From assembly GCA_900541315.1 (NCBI GenBank), contig UQJF01000077.1:1-15131 (forward strand): a stretch of 15,131 nucleotides of DNA, read 5' to 3'. Source of the DNA: an uncultured Clostridium sp. Lineage in GTDB: Bacteria > Bacillota > Clostridia > Lachnospirales > Lachnospiraceae. Shown here piece by piece: positions 1 to 7,149 of this stretch. Below the pieces are notes generated by a model, which worked only from the letters and a program-made list of their open reading frames with translations, did no database searches and had not been told where the DNA came from. The position numbers and the translations under genes were made by a program. Positions within the stretch are counted from its first letter, which is position 1. The number at the start of each line of letters is the position of its first letter.

Positions 1-55
1 TAAGGCAACGGACTCTGACTCCGTCATTTTCAAGGTTCGAATCCTTGTAGCCCAG
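1..55 (+). tRNA. tRNA-Gln (CUG), 3' part, cut by window edge
   Basis: These 55 bases are identical to bases 108-162 of the complete tRNA-Gln that follows. They hold the end of the D arm, the anticodon arm (stem ACGGA/TCCGT around loop CTCTGAC, anticodon CTG), the T arm and the 3' acceptor strand TAGCCCA with discriminator G. The 5' acceptor strand lies outside the window. CCA is not encoded. A 34-base AT-rich spacer separates it from the next copy, so both are probably processed from one precursor. Confidence 0.95.
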
Positions 56-89
56 TTAAGCGGAAACGCTTTTAAACTTCATAAAATAA

Positions 90-162
90 TGGGCTATCGC
101 CAAATGGTAAGGCAACGGACTCTGACTCCGTCATTTTCAAGGTTCGAATCCTTGTAGCCCAG
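90..162 (+). tRNA. tRNA-Gln (CUG), complete
   Basis: A complete cloverleaf is visible: acceptor TGGGCTA (90-96) pairs with TAGCCCA (155-161), followed by discriminator G162. The anticodon stem ACGGA/TCCGT encloses loop CTCTGAC, giving anticodon CTG, which reads the glutamine codon CAG. The T stem CAAGG/CCTTG encloses TTCGAAT. CCA is not encoded and must be added after transcription. The gene is a tandem duplicate of the partial copy at 1-55, and an intrinsic terminator follows at once. Confidence 0.97.
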
Positions 163-168
163 CTAGAG

Positions 169-209
169 AGTCTTTGATTTCTGAGTTGTTGGAAATGAAA
201 GACTTTTTT
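169..209 (+). terminator. Intrinsic terminator of the tRNA-Gln operon
   Basis: AGTCTTT (169-175) pairs with AAAGACT (198-204). An inner ATTTC/GAAAT stem extends it across a single G-G mismatch, and a run of six T follows. It starts seven bases after the tRNA and just upstream of the next promoter, so it separates the tRNA unit from the thioesterase operon. Confidence 0.85.
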
Positions 210-210
210 G

Positions 211-239
211 TTGCACAGCAAATTTTACCGTGTTATACT
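211..239 (+). promoter_or_regulatory. Sigma-A promoter for the thioesterase-cvfB operon
   Basis: TTGCAC (211-216) and TATACT (234-239) are separated by exactly 17 bases, and TG one base before the -10 box makes it an extended -10 promoter. It lies directly after the tRNA terminator and about 70 bases before the thioesterase start codon, in the right orientation. Confidence 0.8.
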
Positions 240-310
240 TGTGGAGAAAAGTGGTTATCTATGATGATGTATTTATAAGAAATAGTAATAAGAAGAAACA
301 GAGGAAATGA

Positions 311-1051
311 ATGTATACATTTGACAGTAGGATCCGTTACAGTGAGACTGATGAAACAGGTGCGTTAAGCTTGTTGGGCGTAATCAATTATCTCCAGGAC
401 TGCAGTACGTTCCAGTCTGAAGATATTGGGCTTGGAGTAGAGTATTTGGAAGAAAAGAAGAGGGCCTGGCTTTTGTCTTCCTGGAGGATCGTTATTGACC
501 GGTATCCGGTACTGGGTGAAAGGATAAAGATAGGAACCTGGGCTACTTCATCTAAAGGAATTTACGGATATCGTGATTTTGTGATCATGGACCAGGATGG
601 AAACTATCTGGTACGGGCAGAATCCATATGGTTTTTCTGCGATACAGAGAAAATGGTGCCGGTGCGAGTGATGCCGGAAGACGTAGCTGCTTATGGAAAC
701 GAGGAGGCACTTGATCTGGGAAAAGCGCCCAGGAAGATCCTCATTCCGGAAGAATACGAAGAAGGAATACCTGTTACCATTGCGACTCATCATCTGGATA
801 CCAATCATCATGTAAATAACGCCCAGTATGTGGATATTGCAAGAGAAGCAGTGCCGTGTACGAAAATGATAAAGGGCATCAGGGCTGATTATAAAAAAGC
901 AGCAGTTTTAGGAGAAATCCTTGTGCCGAGAGTGACAAAAACAGGTGAAGATGAGTGGACTGTTGTACTGGCAGATGAAGTTTGCGAGGTCAGGGCAGTT
1001 GTATGGCTTCAGTATGGAGAACATAAGAGTAATAAGGAGTATGGATCATGA
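311..1051 (+). CDS. Acyl-ACP thioesterase (FatA/FatB-like, bacterial type)
   Basis: Predicted cytosolic enzyme that hydrolyses acyl-acyl carrier protein and releases free fatty acid, ending or diverting fatty acid synthesis. The 246-residue protein has the double-hotdog layout of the family: an N-terminal hotdog (about 1-135, opening with a YSETDETG segment) and a C-terminal hotdog (about 150-246). The C-terminal half holds LDTNHHVNN, in which D163, N165 and H167 match the conserved catalytic Asp, Asn and His of plant and bacterial acyl-ACP thioesterases. The start is supported by GAGG (301-304) six bases upstream; an ATG at 307 is read as ATG-TGA and cannot serve. It is the first gene after a strong promoter, and its stop overlaps the next start (ATGA), so the two genes are translationally coupled. 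Chain-length preference cannot be read from the sequence. Confidence 0.9.
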   Translation: MYTFDSRIRYSETDETGALSLLGVINYLQDCSTFQSEDIGLGVEYLEEKKRAWLLSSWRIVIDRYPVLGERIKIGTWATSSKGIYGYRDFVIMDQDGNYLVRAESIWFFCDTEKMVPVRVMPEDVAAYGNEEALDLGKAPRKILIPEEYEEGIPVTIATHHLDTNHHVNNAQYVDIAREAVPCTKMIKGIRADYKKAAVLGEILVPRVTKTGEDEWTVVLADEVCEVRAVVWLQYGEHKSNKEYGS

Positions 1052-1881
1052 TGGAATTAGGAAAGACACAGGAATTAGAAATTGTCCGCACAAAAGAATT
1101 CGGCGTATATTTAAGTGAAAAAGCAGGAGATGAAGCAGCAGTCCTTCTGCCAAAGAAACAGGTTCCGGCCGGAGCAAAGATCGGAGATAAGGTAAAGGTA
1201 TTTATTTATAAAGATTCCTCTGACCGTCTGATCGCAACAACCGGCACACCGAAGCTGGAGGTAGGTCAGTGTGAGATCCTGGAAGTAAAGGATGTGGCAA
1301 AGATCGGAGCTTTCCTTGATATGGGACTGGAAAAAGATCTGCTCCTTCCATTTAAAGAACAGACCCATCCTGTGAGAAAAGGAGAGAAATGTCTGGTATG
1401 TCTCTATGTGGATAAGAGTCACAGACTGGCAGCTACCATGAAAGTTTACTCCCACATGAGCAGCGAGTCCCCATATAAAGCAGAAGACTGGGTAAATGGA
1501 ACCATCTATGAGATCAATGAGACTATCGGTGCTTTTGTTGCAGTAGATAATAAATATTATGGCCTGATCCCGAAAAAAGAGATGTATGGAAAATTCCGTG
1601 AGGGAGATACTGTTAAGGCGAGAGTCATGAGAGTCCGTGAGGATGGAAAGCTTGACCTTTGCGTGAGAGAGCGTTCCTATGTGCAGATGGGATCAGATGC
1701 AGAGCTGGTATTAAAGGTTATTGATGAGTTTGACGGAGTTCTTCCTTTTAATGATAAGGCAAGACCGGAGACTATTTTAAGAGAGTTCAACATGAGCAAG
1801 AATGCATTTAAAAGAGCTGTTGGACGTCTTTTAAAAGAAGGAAAAGTAAGAATTACAGAAAAGACCATAGAAAGGGTATAA
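1048..1881 (+). CDS. cvfB: CvfB/YitL-like S1-domain RNA-binding protein
   Basis: A 277-residue protein with the CvfB architecture: S1-like OB folds at about residues 5-65, 70-130 and 148-208, then a winged-helix domain at about 218-275 (FNMSKNAFKRAVGRLLKEGK). Third-domain motifs such as GAFVAV and GLIPKKEM are typical of S1 RNA-binding folds. CvfB is known from Staphylococcus aureus as an RNA-binding protein affecting virulence gene expression; its role in Clostridia is undefined. No signal peptide or membrane segment is visible, so it should be cytosolic. Two adjacent ATG codons (1048 and 1051) are possible starts. AAGGAG at 1034-1039 is eight bases from the first, which I prefer. The start overlaps the thioesterase stop by four bases, so expression is coupled. 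A terminator follows at 1928. Confidence 0.88.
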   Translation: MMELGKTQELEIVRTKEFGVYLSEKAGDEAAVLLPKKQVPAGAKIGDKVKVFIYKDSSDRLIATTGTPKLEVGQCEILEVKDVAKIGAFLDMGLEKDLLLPFKEQTHPVRKGEKCLVCLYVDKSHRLAATMKVYSHMSSESPYKAEDWVNGTIYEINETIGAFVAVDNKYYGLIPKKEMYGKFREGDTVKARVMRVREDGKLDLCVRERSYVQMGSDAELVLKVIDEFDGVLPFNDKARPETILREFNMSKNAFKRAVGRLLKEGKVRITEKTIERV

Positions 1882-1886
1882 AAACC

Positions 1887-1914
1887 TTTGCAGGAGCAGA
1901 TCCTGCGGTATTAT
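1887..1914 (+). promoter_or_regulatory. Possible promoter for the YitT-family gene
   Basis: TTTGCA (1887-1892, 4 of 6 matches to the -35 consensus) is 16 bases from TATTAT (1909-1914, 5 of 6 matches to the -10 consensus). Transcription would start near 1921, upstream of the terminator hairpin at 1928-1962, so that hairpin would lie in the leader of the downstream gene. No other promoter fits, because only four bases separate the terminator from the ribosome binding site. Found by eye; AT-rich DNA makes chance matches common. Confidence 0.45.
1890..1906. repeat. Perfect inverted repeat in the promoter spacer
   Basis: GCAGGA and TCCTGC form a perfect 6-bp dyad around GCAGA. It sits almost exactly between the candidate -35 and -10 boxes. 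No T run follows, so it is not a terminator. Its placement fits an operator, but a chance short hairpin is possible. Confidence 0.5.
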
Positions 1915-1927
1915 ATGGGTAGCAGAA

Positions 1928-1962
1928 AGACAGTTGTGTTTATTACAGCTGTCTTTTTATTT
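1928..1962 (+). terminator. Intrinsic terminator after cvfB, or yitT leader hairpin
   Basis: AGACAGTTGT (1928-1937) pairs with ACAGCTGTCT (1945-1954) with one G-U pair and a 7-base loop. Flanking A and T bases extend the stem, and TTTTTATTT follows. It ends the thioesterase-cvfB transcript. It finishes only four bases before the AAGGAGG of the next gene, so any YitT transcript starting upstream must read through it. Confidence 0.8.
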
Positions 1963-1982
1963 GGATAAGGAGGAAGCATAAA

Positions 1983-2831
1983 ATGCAGAAAGTATGGAAA
2001 GATTATGGCGCTATCACTTTGGGAACCATTCTTATTGGTCTGGCCACCAAAAATATTTTTGATCCCGCCAATATGGTAACAGGAGGTGTTTCCGGTGTAG
2101 CTATTATTGGGAAGGAACTTTGGGGTCTGCCGCTGTGGGTGACTAATACTGTTTTAAATATCCCGTTGTTTTTAGCAGGTTTTAAGATCATGGGGTGGAA
2201 ATTTATTAAGCGTACACTGTATGCCACGGTATTGTTGTCAGTTGTCTTTTATATTCTGCCGGAAGGCATGTATATAGAAGATGACCTGCTGCTGTCCGCT
2301 CTTTTTGGCGGTATCATCACGGGTGTAGGAACCGGCTTTGTACTGGCAGGAGGCTGCACCACAGGGGGAACTGATATGCTGGCAGCTCTGATCCGGGCAA
2401 AATTTCCTCATTATTCCGTTGCGCAGATCATGCAGCTGTTAGATGGTATTATTGTGGTAGCCGGTGCTACTGTATTTGGCATCCGGACAGCTCTTTATGC
2501 ATTGATCGCTATTTTCTGTTTGGGAAAAGTAGCAGACAGCTTGATCGAAGGAATGAAGTTTTCCAAGCAGGTCTATATTATTTCGGATAAATATAAAGAA
2601 ATTTCAGATACCATTATGACACGTATGAACAGAGGAGTAACAGGAATTGCAGCAAAAGGAATGTACTCAGATGAGATCAAAAATATGCTTTTTTGTGTTG
2701 TTTCCAGAAAAGAGATCGTAGAAATAAAAGAAATTGTATCAGAATACGATCCAAGAGCATTTTTTATTGTCAGTGATGCCCGTGAAGTTTTTGGCGAGGG
2801 GTTTATTGAAGATAAAAACCAGCTAACATAA
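1983..2831 (+). CDS. YitT-family membrane protein (DUF161 + DUF2179)
   Basis: A 282-residue integral membrane protein. About six hydrophobic segments fall at residues 8-25, 50-66, 78-92, 103-122, 149-166 and 169-186, with the glycine-rich family stretch GGCTTGGTDMLAALI around 123-137. The C-terminal part (about 195-275) is soluble and matches DUF2179 in pattern (KQVYIISDKYKEIS, AFFIVSDAREVFGEGF). This is the standard YitT family length and order. The molecular role of the family is not established; transport has been suggested. AAGGAGG at 1967-1973 is nine bases before the ATG. The gene stands between a terminator-like hairpin and a 226-base gap, so it is probably monocistronic. No neighbour suggests a substrate. 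Confidence 0.9.
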   Translation: MQKVWKDYGAITLGTILIGLATKNIFDPANMVTGGVSGVAIIGKELWGLPLWVTNTVLNIPLFLAGFKIMGWKFIKRTLYATVLLSVVFYILPEGMYIEDDLLLSALFGGIITGVGTGFVLAGGCTTGGTDMLAALIRAKFPHYSVAQIMQLLDGIIVVAGATVFGIRTALYALIAIFCLGKVADSLIEGMKFSKQVYIISDKYKEISDTIMTRMNRGVTGIAAKGMYSDEIKNMLFCVVSRKEIVEIKEIVSEYDPRAFFIVSDAREVFGEGFIEDKNQLT

Positions 2832-3057
2832 TAACCAAAGTTTTTGGTGATAATCAAGCAAAAATTTGACAGATACAGCATTTTGTAAATTGAATATACA
2901 TTTTAACTAAATAACAAATTTGGATTTTGTGGATTTACAGTATGGAATAAAAATACGCTTTCCTGTATGATAAAGACAGTTACAAAAGAGTTACGGATCT
3001 TTCTGAAAGAGGGGAACCGGGGCAGAAAGACATCTATCTAATAGGAGGAAAAAGTAA
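2832..3057. other. AT-rich intergenic region upstream of msmX
   Basis: A small ACCAAA/TTTGGT hairpin (about 2834-2848) follows the YitT stop but has no T run, so no convincing terminator is seen. TTGACA at 2866-2871 is a perfect -35 match but has no acceptable -10 box at 16-18 bases. TATGAT at 2966-2971 is a good -10 box with only a weak -35 (TGGAAT, 2943-2948) 17 bases upstream. One of these probably drives msmX. AGGAGG at 3043-3048 is the msmX ribosome binding site, nine bases before its ATG. Confidence 0.35.
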
Positions 3058-4170
3058 ATGGCTAGTTTATCACTGAAGAATGTAACCAAGAAATATCCTA
3101 ATGGATTTGTGGCAGTTAAGGATTTCAATCTGGAGATCGCTGATAAGGAATTTATCATCTTCGTAGGACCTTCAGGATGTGGAAAATCAACCACTCTTCG
3201 TATGATCGCAGGTCTGGAGGATATCTCTTCCGGTGAACTGTATATTGACGGAAAACTGGTAAATGATGTAGAGCCAAAGGACAGAGATATTGCAATGGTA
3301 TTCCAGAACTACGCTCTGTATCCACATATGTCTGTATACGATAACATGGCATTCGGACTGAAATTAAGAAAGACTCCAAAGGATGAGATTGACAAGAAAG
3401 TACATGATGCAGCCAAGATCCTGGATCTGGAGCATCTGTTAGACCGTAAGCCAAAGGCATTATCCGGTGGTCAGAGACAGCGAGTTGCTATGGGACGTGC
3501 TATTGTCCGCAGTCCTAAGGTATTCCTTATGGACGAGCCTCTGTCAAACCTGGATGCAAAATTAAGAGGCCAGATGCGAGTTGAGATCTCTAAATTACAT
3601 CAGAGACTGGAAACAACTATTATCTACGTTACACATGACCAGACTGAGGCTATGACACTGGGTACCAGGATCGTTGTTATGAAGGACGGTGTAGTACAGC
3701 AGGTAGACAGCCCACAGAATCTGTATGACAAGCCATGCAATAAGTTCGTTGCAGGATTTATCGGAGCACCACAGATGAATATGATCGATGCCCAGGTGGC
3801 AAAAAATGGTGCAGATGTAACATTAGCATTTGGCGGACATACATTAACACTTCCACAGGCAAAGGGCAAAGCTCTGGAAGAAGCTGGCTATGTAGGCAAG
3901 GTGGTTACTCTTGGTATCCGTCCAGAAGATCTTCATGATGAAGAAGCATTCCTGGCAGAAAATCCAAAGAGCACATTCCAGGTAGAGATCCGTGTATACG
4001 AAATGTTAGGTTCTGAAGTACTTCTGTACTTTGATATTGATGATGCTAACTTTACAGCAAAGGTTAATCCACGTACGACTGCAAGACCTGGCGATACTGT
4101 AAAGCTGGCTATGGATCTGGATAAGGTTCATATTTTTGACAAAGAAACAGAAAGCGTTATCATTAACTAA
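3058..4170 (+). CDS. msmX: Carbohydrate ABC transporter ATPase (MsmX/UgpC type)
   Basis: Cytoplasmic ATPase subunit of carbohydrate ABC importers (CUT1 class). In the 370-residue protein I see Walker A GPSGCGKST (37-45), a Q-loop in VFQNYALYPH, the ABC signature LSGGQRQRVA (135-144), Walker B FLMDEP (156-161), a D-loop SNLDAKLR and the H-loop histidine H193. The C-terminal third (about 240-370) is the OB/TOBE regulatory domain with GIRPEDL, characteristic of MalK, MsmK and UgpC. Length is normal. No permease or sugar-binding protein is nearby. In Bacillus and Streptococcus such orphan ATPases (MsmX, MsmK) serve several sugar permeases, and I infer the same here. It is monocistronic, with a good AGGAGG site and a strong terminator. 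Codon choice looks like that of a highly expressed gene. Confidence 0.95.
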   Translation: MASLSLKNVTKKYPNGFVAVKDFNLEIADKEFIIFVGPSGCGKSTTLRMIAGLEDISSGELYIDGKLVNDVEPKDRDIAMVFQNYALYPHMSVYDNMAFGLKLRKTPKDEIDKKVHDAAKILDLEHLLDRKPKALSGGQRQRVAMGRAIVRSPKVFLMDEPLSNLDAKLRGQMRVEISKLHQRLETTIIYVTHDQTEAMTLGTRIVVMKDGVVQQVDSPQNLYDKPCNKFVAGFIGAPQMNMIDAQVAKNGADVTLAFGGHTLTLPQAKGKALEEAGYVGKVVTLGIRPEDLHDEEAFLAENPKSTFQVEIRVYEMLGSEVLLYFDIDDANFTAKVNPRTTARPGDTVKLAMDLDKVHIFDKETESVIIN

Positions 4171-4230
4171 TTATAACGAATATCAGAGAAGATAATGAAA
4201 AACCTCTGTTAAAAACGACAGTAAAAAGAA

Positions 4231-4262
4231 GCAGGAGAGTTTACAACTCTCTTGCTTTTTTT
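4231..4262 (+). terminator. Intrinsic terminator of msmX
   Basis: GCAGGAGAGTT (4231-4241) pairs with AACTCTCTTGC (4245-4255) over 11 positions with one G-U pair and a three-base loop, followed by seven T. The preceding A-rich stretch could extend the stem. It separates msmX from the PucR-like regulator. Confidence 0.93.
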
Positions 4263-4385
4263 GTTATTTTGCATTAAAATATGAAAATAGGGAAAACAGT
4301 AACTCCGCCATGGATTTTTATGGCAATGTTCATAAAAGGATTCCGAGAGGATATCAAATCAATAAGATGAAAAGGAGAGAGTGGA

Positions 4386-5474
4386 ATGATCTCAAATCAG
4401 ATACTTCAGACCACATTAGATGGATTAAAGGGAATTACCAGAGTTGATTTAGGAATATGTGATACCGAAGGAAAGGTACTTGCTTCTACTTTTACAGATG
4501 CAGAAGAGTCTGAAAACTCTATTCTGGTATTTGTGGATTCACCGGCAGACAGTCAGGTGATTCAGGGATATCAGTTCTTTAAGGTGTTTGATGAGCATCA
4601 GTTAGAGTACATTTTACTGGCAAAAGGTGCCAGTGATGATGTATATATGGTAGGAAAGTTGGCAGCATTCCAGATCCAGAACCTGCTTGTTGCATACAAG
4701 GAGCGTTTTGATAAAGATAATTTTATCAAGAACCTGCTTCTTGACAACCTGCTGTTAGTTGATATTTATAACCGTGCAAAGAAACTGCATATTGATACCG
4801 ATGTAAAGCGTGTTGTATACATTATTGAGACACATAATGAAAAAGATGTAAATGCATTAGAAACTGTACGCAGCCTGTTTGCTTCCAAGACAAAGGATTT
4901 CATCACAGCTGTAGATGAGAAGAATATCATCCTTGTAAAGGAAGTACGTCAGGGCGAGTCTTATGCGGAACTGGACAAGACTGCAAACATGATCTTAGAT
5001 ATGTTAAATACAGAAGCTATGACCAAGGTACGGGTAGCTTACGGCACTGTAATTAATGATATCAAGGAAGTTTCACGTTCTTACAAAGAGGCAAAGATGG
5101 CTCTGGATGTAGGCAAGATTTTCTATGCAAGCAAGAACGTGATCGCATACAGCAACTTAGGTATTGGCCGTCTGATCTATCAGCTCCCGATCCCGCTGTG
5201 CAAGATGTTCATCCGTGAAGTATTTGACGGCAAATCCCCAGATGAATTTGATGAGGAGACCTTAACTACGATCAACAAGTTCTTTGAGAACAGTCTGAAC
5301 GTATCAGAGACTTCCAGACAGCTGTATATCCACAGAAATACTCTGGTTTACCGTTTGGACAAGCTGCAGAAGAGTACCGGACTTGATCTGCGCGTTTTTG
5401 AGGATGCAATTACCTTTAAGATCGCCCTTATGGTTGCAAAGTACATGAAGTACATGGAAAGCCTGGATTATTAA
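4386..5474 (+). CDS. PucR/CdaR-type transcriptional regulator
   Basis: A 362-residue cytosolic DNA-binding regulator. The C-terminal region (about 292-350) is the PucR-type helix-turn-helix: TINKFFENSLNVSETSRQL followed by YIHRNTLVYRLDKLQ, a highly recognisable family signature. The middle (about 135-255) resembles the degenerate GGDEF-like domain of CdaR proteins. The N-terminal part (about 1-105) looks like a PAS/GAF-like sensor (VDLGICDTEGKVLAS), related at most loosely to the sugar-diacid domain of CdaR, so the ligand is unknown. AAGGAG at 4372-4377 is eight bases before the ATG. Only 47 bases, with no terminator or obvious promoter, separate it from ftsE. It is therefore probably co-transcribed with the cell-division genes and may regulate them. 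No sugar-acid catabolic gene is present. Confidence 0.88.
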   Translation: MISNQILQTTLDGLKGITRVDLGICDTEGKVLASTFTDAEESENSILVFVDSPADSQVIQGYQFFKVFDEHQLEYILLAKGASDDVYMVGKLAAFQIQNLLVAYKERFDKDNFIKNLLLDNLLLVDIYNRAKKLHIDTDVKRVVYIIETHNEKDVNALETVRSLFASKTKDFITAVDEKNIILVKEVRQGESYAELDKTANMILDMLNTEAMTKVRVAYGTVINDIKEVSRSYKEAKMALDVGKIFYASKNVIAYSNLGIGRLIYQLPIPLCKMFIREVFDGKSPDEFDEETLTTINKFFENSLNVSETSRQLYIHRNTLVYRLDKLQKSTGLDLRVFEDAITFKIALMVAKYMKYMESLDY

Positions 5475-5521
5475 TGATAAATGGCATTACCCATAAGAGG
5501 AAAGTTAGAGAAAATTAGAAA

Positions 5522-6196
5522 ATGATAGAATTAAGTCATGTAAGTAAATCTTATGGAACCGGCGGCAAGGCCATCCGCGACCTTTCTTTAACCATTGAGG
5601 ATGGGGAGTTTGTGTTTATCACAGGCCGGAGCGGTTCTGGAAAGAGTACATTGATCAAGCTCCTGATGAAGGAGCTTGATCCTACTAAGGGACGTATTGT
5701 GGTCAATGATATGGATTTGGGAAAGATGCCCCGCAGATATATCCCCAAATACAGGAGAAAGCTAGGTGTTGTTTTTCAGGATTTCCGCCTTTTAAAAGAC
5801 CGTACTGTATTTGAAAATGTGGCTTTTGCCCAGAGAGTCATTGGTGTCCCACCAAAAACGATCCGTGAGACAGTGCCCCAGATGCTGCGCCTTGTAGGTC
5901 TTTCTTCAAAATATAAGGCATACCCGGGTCAGTTGTCAGGCGGGGAACAGCAGAGAGTTGCCATTGCAAGAGCGCTTATTAATAAACCGGAGGTGCTTTT
6001 GGCAGATGAGCCTACAGGAAACCTGGACAGCTTTAATACCCATGAGATCATGAATCTTTTGGACCAGATCAATCAGAGGGGAACGACTGTTATTGTAGTG
6101 ACCCACAGTCAGGAAATGGTAGCGGAGATGAATAAAAGAGTCATTACCATGGATCGTGGGGAAGTCGTCAGAGATGAGGGCGGGTCCGGGATTTAG
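5522..6196 (+). CDS. ftsE: Cell division ATP-binding protein FtsE
   Basis: ATPase of the FtsEX complex, which sits at the division site and uses ATP to activate extracellular peptidoglycan hydrolases. The 224-residue protein has Walker A GRSGSGKST (35-43), Q-loop VFQDFRLL, ABC signature LSGGEQQRVA (138-147), Walker B LLADEPTGNLD (159-169) and H-loop H195. Length and the EPTGNLD motif are typical of FtsE rather than of transport ATPases, and ftsX follows 36 bases later. The region before the ATG is A-rich with no strong Shine-Dalgarno at normal distance; GAGGAAAG near 5497-5504 is too far and AGAGAA near 5508 is weak. This suggests modest initiation or coupling to the upstream gene. A perfect 11-bp inverted repeat lies inside the coding sequence at 5653-5681. 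Confidence 0.96.
   Translation: MIELSHVSKSYGTGGKAIRDLSLTIEDGEFVFITGRSGSGKSTLIKLLMKELDPTKGRIVVNDMDLGKMPRRYIPKYRRKLGVVFQDFRLLKDRTVFENVAFAQRVIGVPPKTIRETVPQMLRLVGLSSKYKAYPGQLSGGEQQRVAIARALINKPEVLLADEPTGNLDSFNTHEIMNLLDQINQRGTTVIVVTHSQEMVAEMNKRVITMDRGEVVRDEGGSGI
5653..5681. repeat. Perfect 11-bp inverted repeat inside ftsE
   Basis: GATCAAGCTCC (5653-5663) and GGAGCTTGATC (5671-5681) are exact reverse complements around the 7-base loop TGATGAA. The stretch codes for residues just after Walker A. There is no T run, so it is not a terminator. It could form a stable mRNA hairpin near the 5' end of ftsE, or be a by-product of codon choice. Confidence 0.7.
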
Positions 6197-6232
6197 AAAC
6201 CGTCTGGAACCGCTGGAAAGGCATAAGAGTAA

Positions 6233-7135
6233 ATGAGTACATTTTTATATTGCCTGAAACAGGGCGTTATTAATATATGCAGGAATATATGGTTTTCCCT
6301 GGCGTCTGTGGCAACCATTTCTGCATGTATTTTTTTATTTTGTCTGTTTTTTTCCATGGTAGCCAATGTGCAGCATGGAGCCAGGACTGCTGAAGAGACT
6401 GTAGGTATTTCTGTATTTTTTGATGAGGGAATGGAAGAAGGAAAGATACAGGCTATAGGAGAGCAGATCCGTGGTTGGAGTGAAGTGCGGGAGGCAAAGT
6501 ATATATCTGCCAGTGAAGCCTGGGAATCTTTTAAAAAGGAATATTTTGAAGGAATGGAAGAACTAGCAGATGGTTTTGAGGCGGACAATCCCCTGGCTAA
6601 TTCTGCCTCTTATGAGATATATTTAAAGGATATTTCAAACCAGGATATGATCGCAAAACGTCTGGAAGCCATAGAAGGTGTACGTAAGGTCCGCTATTCC
6701 AGTGCGCTGGTAGCCGGCTTTACCAGTGCAGGAAAGATGATAGGTGCTTTATCGGCAGTTATCATCGGAGTGCTTCTGGCAGTTGCAGTTTTCCTGATCA
6801 GTAATACCATTTCTGTAGCAGCTGCTTTCAGAAGACGGGAAAATGAGATCATGCGTTATATTGGTGCTACCAATTTTATGATCCGTGCTCCTTTTATTGT
6901 AGAAGGCCTGCTTTTAGGCTTTTTTGGCGCATTGATCCCACTGGCGGCTATGGCGGTTCTCTATAAAAAAGGACTGATGTATCTGAATACCAATTATGAG
7001 ATGATAACAGGATTATTTGAACTTCTGCCTCTTGGACAGATTTTTCCGTTTATGGCAGCTTCTGCCATGGGCTTAGGTGTAGGGATCGGTGTGATCGTCA
7101 GTTTCCTGACCATTCAGAGACATCTGCGCGTATAG
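6233..7135 (+). CDS. ftsX: Cell division protein FtsX
   Basis: Membrane partner of FtsE. The 300-residue protein has the standard FtsX topology: a short cytoplasmic N-terminus, TM1 (about 21-45), a large extracellular domain (about 46-165) that binds the hydrolase activator, and three more membrane segments (about 168-190, 220-243 and 270-293). The loop RRRENEIMRYIGATNFMIR (200-218) is the conserved FtsX/MacB-type cytoplasmic motif. The ribosome binding site is not strong: GGAAAGG (6215-6221) is 11 bases from the ATG. The stop codon TAG at 7133-7135 overlaps the AGGAGGA of the next gene, so FtsX and the hydrolase are closely coupled. Confidence 0.95.
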   Translation: MSTFLYCLKQGVINICRNIWFSLASVATISACIFLFCLFFSMVANVQHGARTAEETVGISVFFDEGMEEGKIQAIGEQIRGWSEVREAKYISASEAWESFKKEYFEGMEELADGFEADNPLANSASYEIYLKDISNQDMIAKRLEAIEGVRKVRYSSALVAGFTSAGKMIGALSAVIIGVLLAVAVFLISNTISVAAAFRRRENEIMRYIGATNFMIRAPFIVEGLLLGFFGALIPLAAMAVLYKKGLMYLNTNYEMITGLFELLPLGQIFPFMAASAMGLGVGIGVIVSFLTIQRHLRV

Positions 7136-7149
7136 GAGGAAGAAACAGG

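Noticed and set aside
2866..2871. TTGACA as a definite msmX promoter
   Set aside because: The hexamer is perfect but no -10-like box falls at normal spacing; TATACA lies about 23 bases away.
2950..2965. Catabolite-responsive element (cre) before msmX
   Set aside because: Only the right half (CGCTTTCC) resembles the cre consensus; the left half does not match.
4194..4210. Hairpin CAGAG/CTCTG right after msmX as its terminator
   Set aside because: The stem is short with no T run; the 11-bp hairpin with seven T at 4231-4262 is far stronger.
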